Assembly (NCBI RefSeq): GCF_014197535.1
Contig: NZ_JACIFV010000044.1
Coordinates: forward strand, 1 to 33,314
From: Rhizobium aethiopicum
GTDB taxonomy: Bacteria; Pseudomonadota; Alphaproteobacteria; Rhizobiales; Rhizobiaceae
Direction of reading: 5' to 3'
DNA: 33,314 nucleotides
The notes below the pieces were generated by a model, which was given only the letters and a program-made list of their open reading frames with translations, searched no databases and was not told where the DNA came from. A program made the position numbers and the translations under genes. Shown here piece by piece: positions 32,012 through 33,314 of the stretch. Numbering within the stretch: the stretch's first letter is position 1; each line of letters starts with the position of its first letter.

Positions 32012-33314
32012 CATTTCACCTCGCTTCACGACATTGCGGCCATTGGACCTGCCATGCATAAGCATGCCCGGAAAGACCGGAAGATGACATTTAGGAGGAC
32101 TGAATGTTTGCTTAAGAGAGGTGTTAACCACGAAGGCGCTCACACCGGCTGAACCTTGCGCGCCGCGGCACCTAAAGTTGGCAAGAAGCTCTTACGTTTT
32201 CTGGTTCTCCAGTTCGTCGCCACCTACCGATGCGTACCTCGGAGGAAATATTGCGCAGCCGGCTTTATTGCCGACGTGCTCGGCGGACGAACGCCTTAAA
32301 CCACCGAAGCTGACTCGCCGGCGTTCGGCTGGGAAACATCATCGCTGCCAATCCCGACGTCATCGTCGTCGCGCAAGGCAATAGCTGACCGAGCGGCGAC
32401 GCAGGTCAAGATCCAGTGCGTGGTCGAAGGCTTCTAAATCATCGCGATCAGTTACTATCTGCCGGGCTTGCTGAAGTTTATATATGAGACAGCGGACCAT
32501 GCAGGGCTCCGTAGTGATCCGATAATCCTGCTTATTGCCGTTCCCCTGGTTTGGGAGCCGTGCGATCGCCACCCTCCTCGTCAAGCATGCCCTGAAGCAG
32601 GGAGCGAGAGCTAAGGCGGCGCTTACAGAGCCGCGGGTCGCGCCAACGCGGGCGCCGACGATTTCGCGTTTTTCGATCAACTGAAGTAGAGTCCACACTC
32701 AGCCACACGAAGAGGTCCCGCAACTGGTGACCTTGTGCCTACTAGGCAATGACGTGGGAATTAGTCGTCCGGTTCCCTTTTCGTCCAGTTGAAAGGAATC
32801 GAACGTCAGATCCGTCGCCGCAAATAGTTATGTGTTTGGCATTCGGTAATTTTTCCGTTCGTCGACACTCAGCCACTTCCAGTCGATACTTTATGCGATC
32901 ATTTTAGCCCAGACCGTGAACATTCTTGCAACACGGCGTCCACGAGGCTCCGTGAACAGCGGCTCGCTTCGGACGGCCGCCTCGGCGCCACCCACCACGT
33001 GGATGGCCGGCATCCGAAACTCTGCGCCGAAGCAGACTCAGAGCGAAGCCGTGGTGGCCGCTTTGCGTCTCCGGCCCTTAAGATAGGTCGAGCGGAATGT
33101 CCAAAGCCGACGTTCCGCTGGACGCCTGAGTCACCTCCTGTATGGGCGGTAAGCAGCCATTCCGGACGCCAAACCATAGTACCTGCTTTGTCGCGCAGCC
33201 GAAACAAGCGAGGCTCTAAATGTGAGCTTTCGGGAGGTTGTCCATTCGGAGCGGATCGAGGAGACTGGAGCTACCACATCTCGAGTCGGAGGGATCGCCG
33301 CGAATGAACATTCA
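32012..33314. other. Right-end region without a convincing gene
   Basis: About 1.3 kb contains only short overlapping frames on both strands (for example 32360-32698 minus, 32899-33207 minus, 32999-33307 plus) with no SD and no recognised motif. One protein-like run lies at 32329-32385, with hydrophobic and NPDV-containing character, bounded by stops at 32311-32313 and 32386-32388. Another runs through 32440-32540 and is also cut by a stop. Together they look like remnants of a decayed gene. I cannot name the ancestor. No insertion sequence ends were seen. Confidence 0.45.

Noticed and set aside
32899..33307. Overlapping frames of about 102 codons on both strands at the right end
   Set aside because: Neither has a start signal or motif, and the two overlap almost fully, so at most one could be real; nothing favours either.
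1..33314. CRISPR arrays, tRNA or rRNA genes, insertion sequences and phage genes
   Set aside because: I looked for regularly spaced repeats, tRNA-like cloverleaf segments, transposase motifs and terminal inverted repeats and found none that I can support by eye.

Overview
The window is GC-rich, tightly packed and gene-dense. Its gene families point to an alphaproteobacterium of the Rhizobiales (Rhizobium/Sinorhizobium type): polar-amino-acid ABC operons, many amino-acid catabolic enzymes, and five regulators of the GntR, Lrp/AsnC and LysR families in 33 kb. There are no ribosomal, tRNA or other housekeeping genes, and no transposases, phage genes or CRISPR arrays. It looks like an accessory catabolic region, possibly on a plasmid; that placement is inference.

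Layout. (1) 1-7 kb: the end of an aldehyde dehydrogenase, a HAD dehalogenase-like protein, a small-molecule kinase (APH fold) followed by a class III PLP enzyme of the phospho-lyase type, a GntR regulator, a tartrate/D-malate dehydrogenase-like enzyme and an Lrp-type regulator. (2) 7-12 kb, minus strand: a threonine aldolase, a succinate-semialdehyde dehydrogenase, a 117-aa cupin and a GNAT acetyltransferase. (3) 12-20 kb: a LysR regulator facing a long minus-strand operon. That operon holds a complete polar amino acid ABC transporter, a second 117-aa cupin, an FAD amine oxidase-like enzyme, and an EutB-like dehydratase plus EutC-like reductase pair. (4) 20.4-26.5 kb, plus strand: homoserine dehydrogenase, an aldehyde dehydrogenase, a dihydrodipicolinate synthase-like lyase, aspartate ammonia-lyase, a homoserine-kinase-like protein that has lost its catalytic residues, and an Lrp-type regulator. 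(5) 26.9-32 kb: a third 117-aa cupin, a 2-hydroxyacid dehydrogenase, an ArgE-like deacylase, a divergent LysR gene and an aldehyde dehydrogenase. (6) 32-33.3 kb: no convincing gene.

How it may work. Most enzymes fit the breakdown of hydroxy- or phospho-amino acids into central metabolites. Module 4 reads as homoserine -> aspartate semialdehyde -> aspartate -> fumarate. The EutB/EutC pair would turn 3-hydroxyaspartate into aspartate, which feeds the same aspartase. The kinase plus phospho-lyase pair resembles the hydroxylysine/phosphoethanolamine route. The aldehyde dehydrogenases would oxidise the semialdehydes produced.

Strongest unexpected signals. A 21-bp perfect repeat sits within a matching array of ATTGGT boxes in front of both the SSADH gene and the ABC-transporter operon, which implies shared control. 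Two copies of a 19-bp palindrome flank the LysR leader. Three equal-length cupin paralogues are spread one per module. A predicted pseudokinase related to homoserine kinase lies beside the homoserine dehydrogenase operon.
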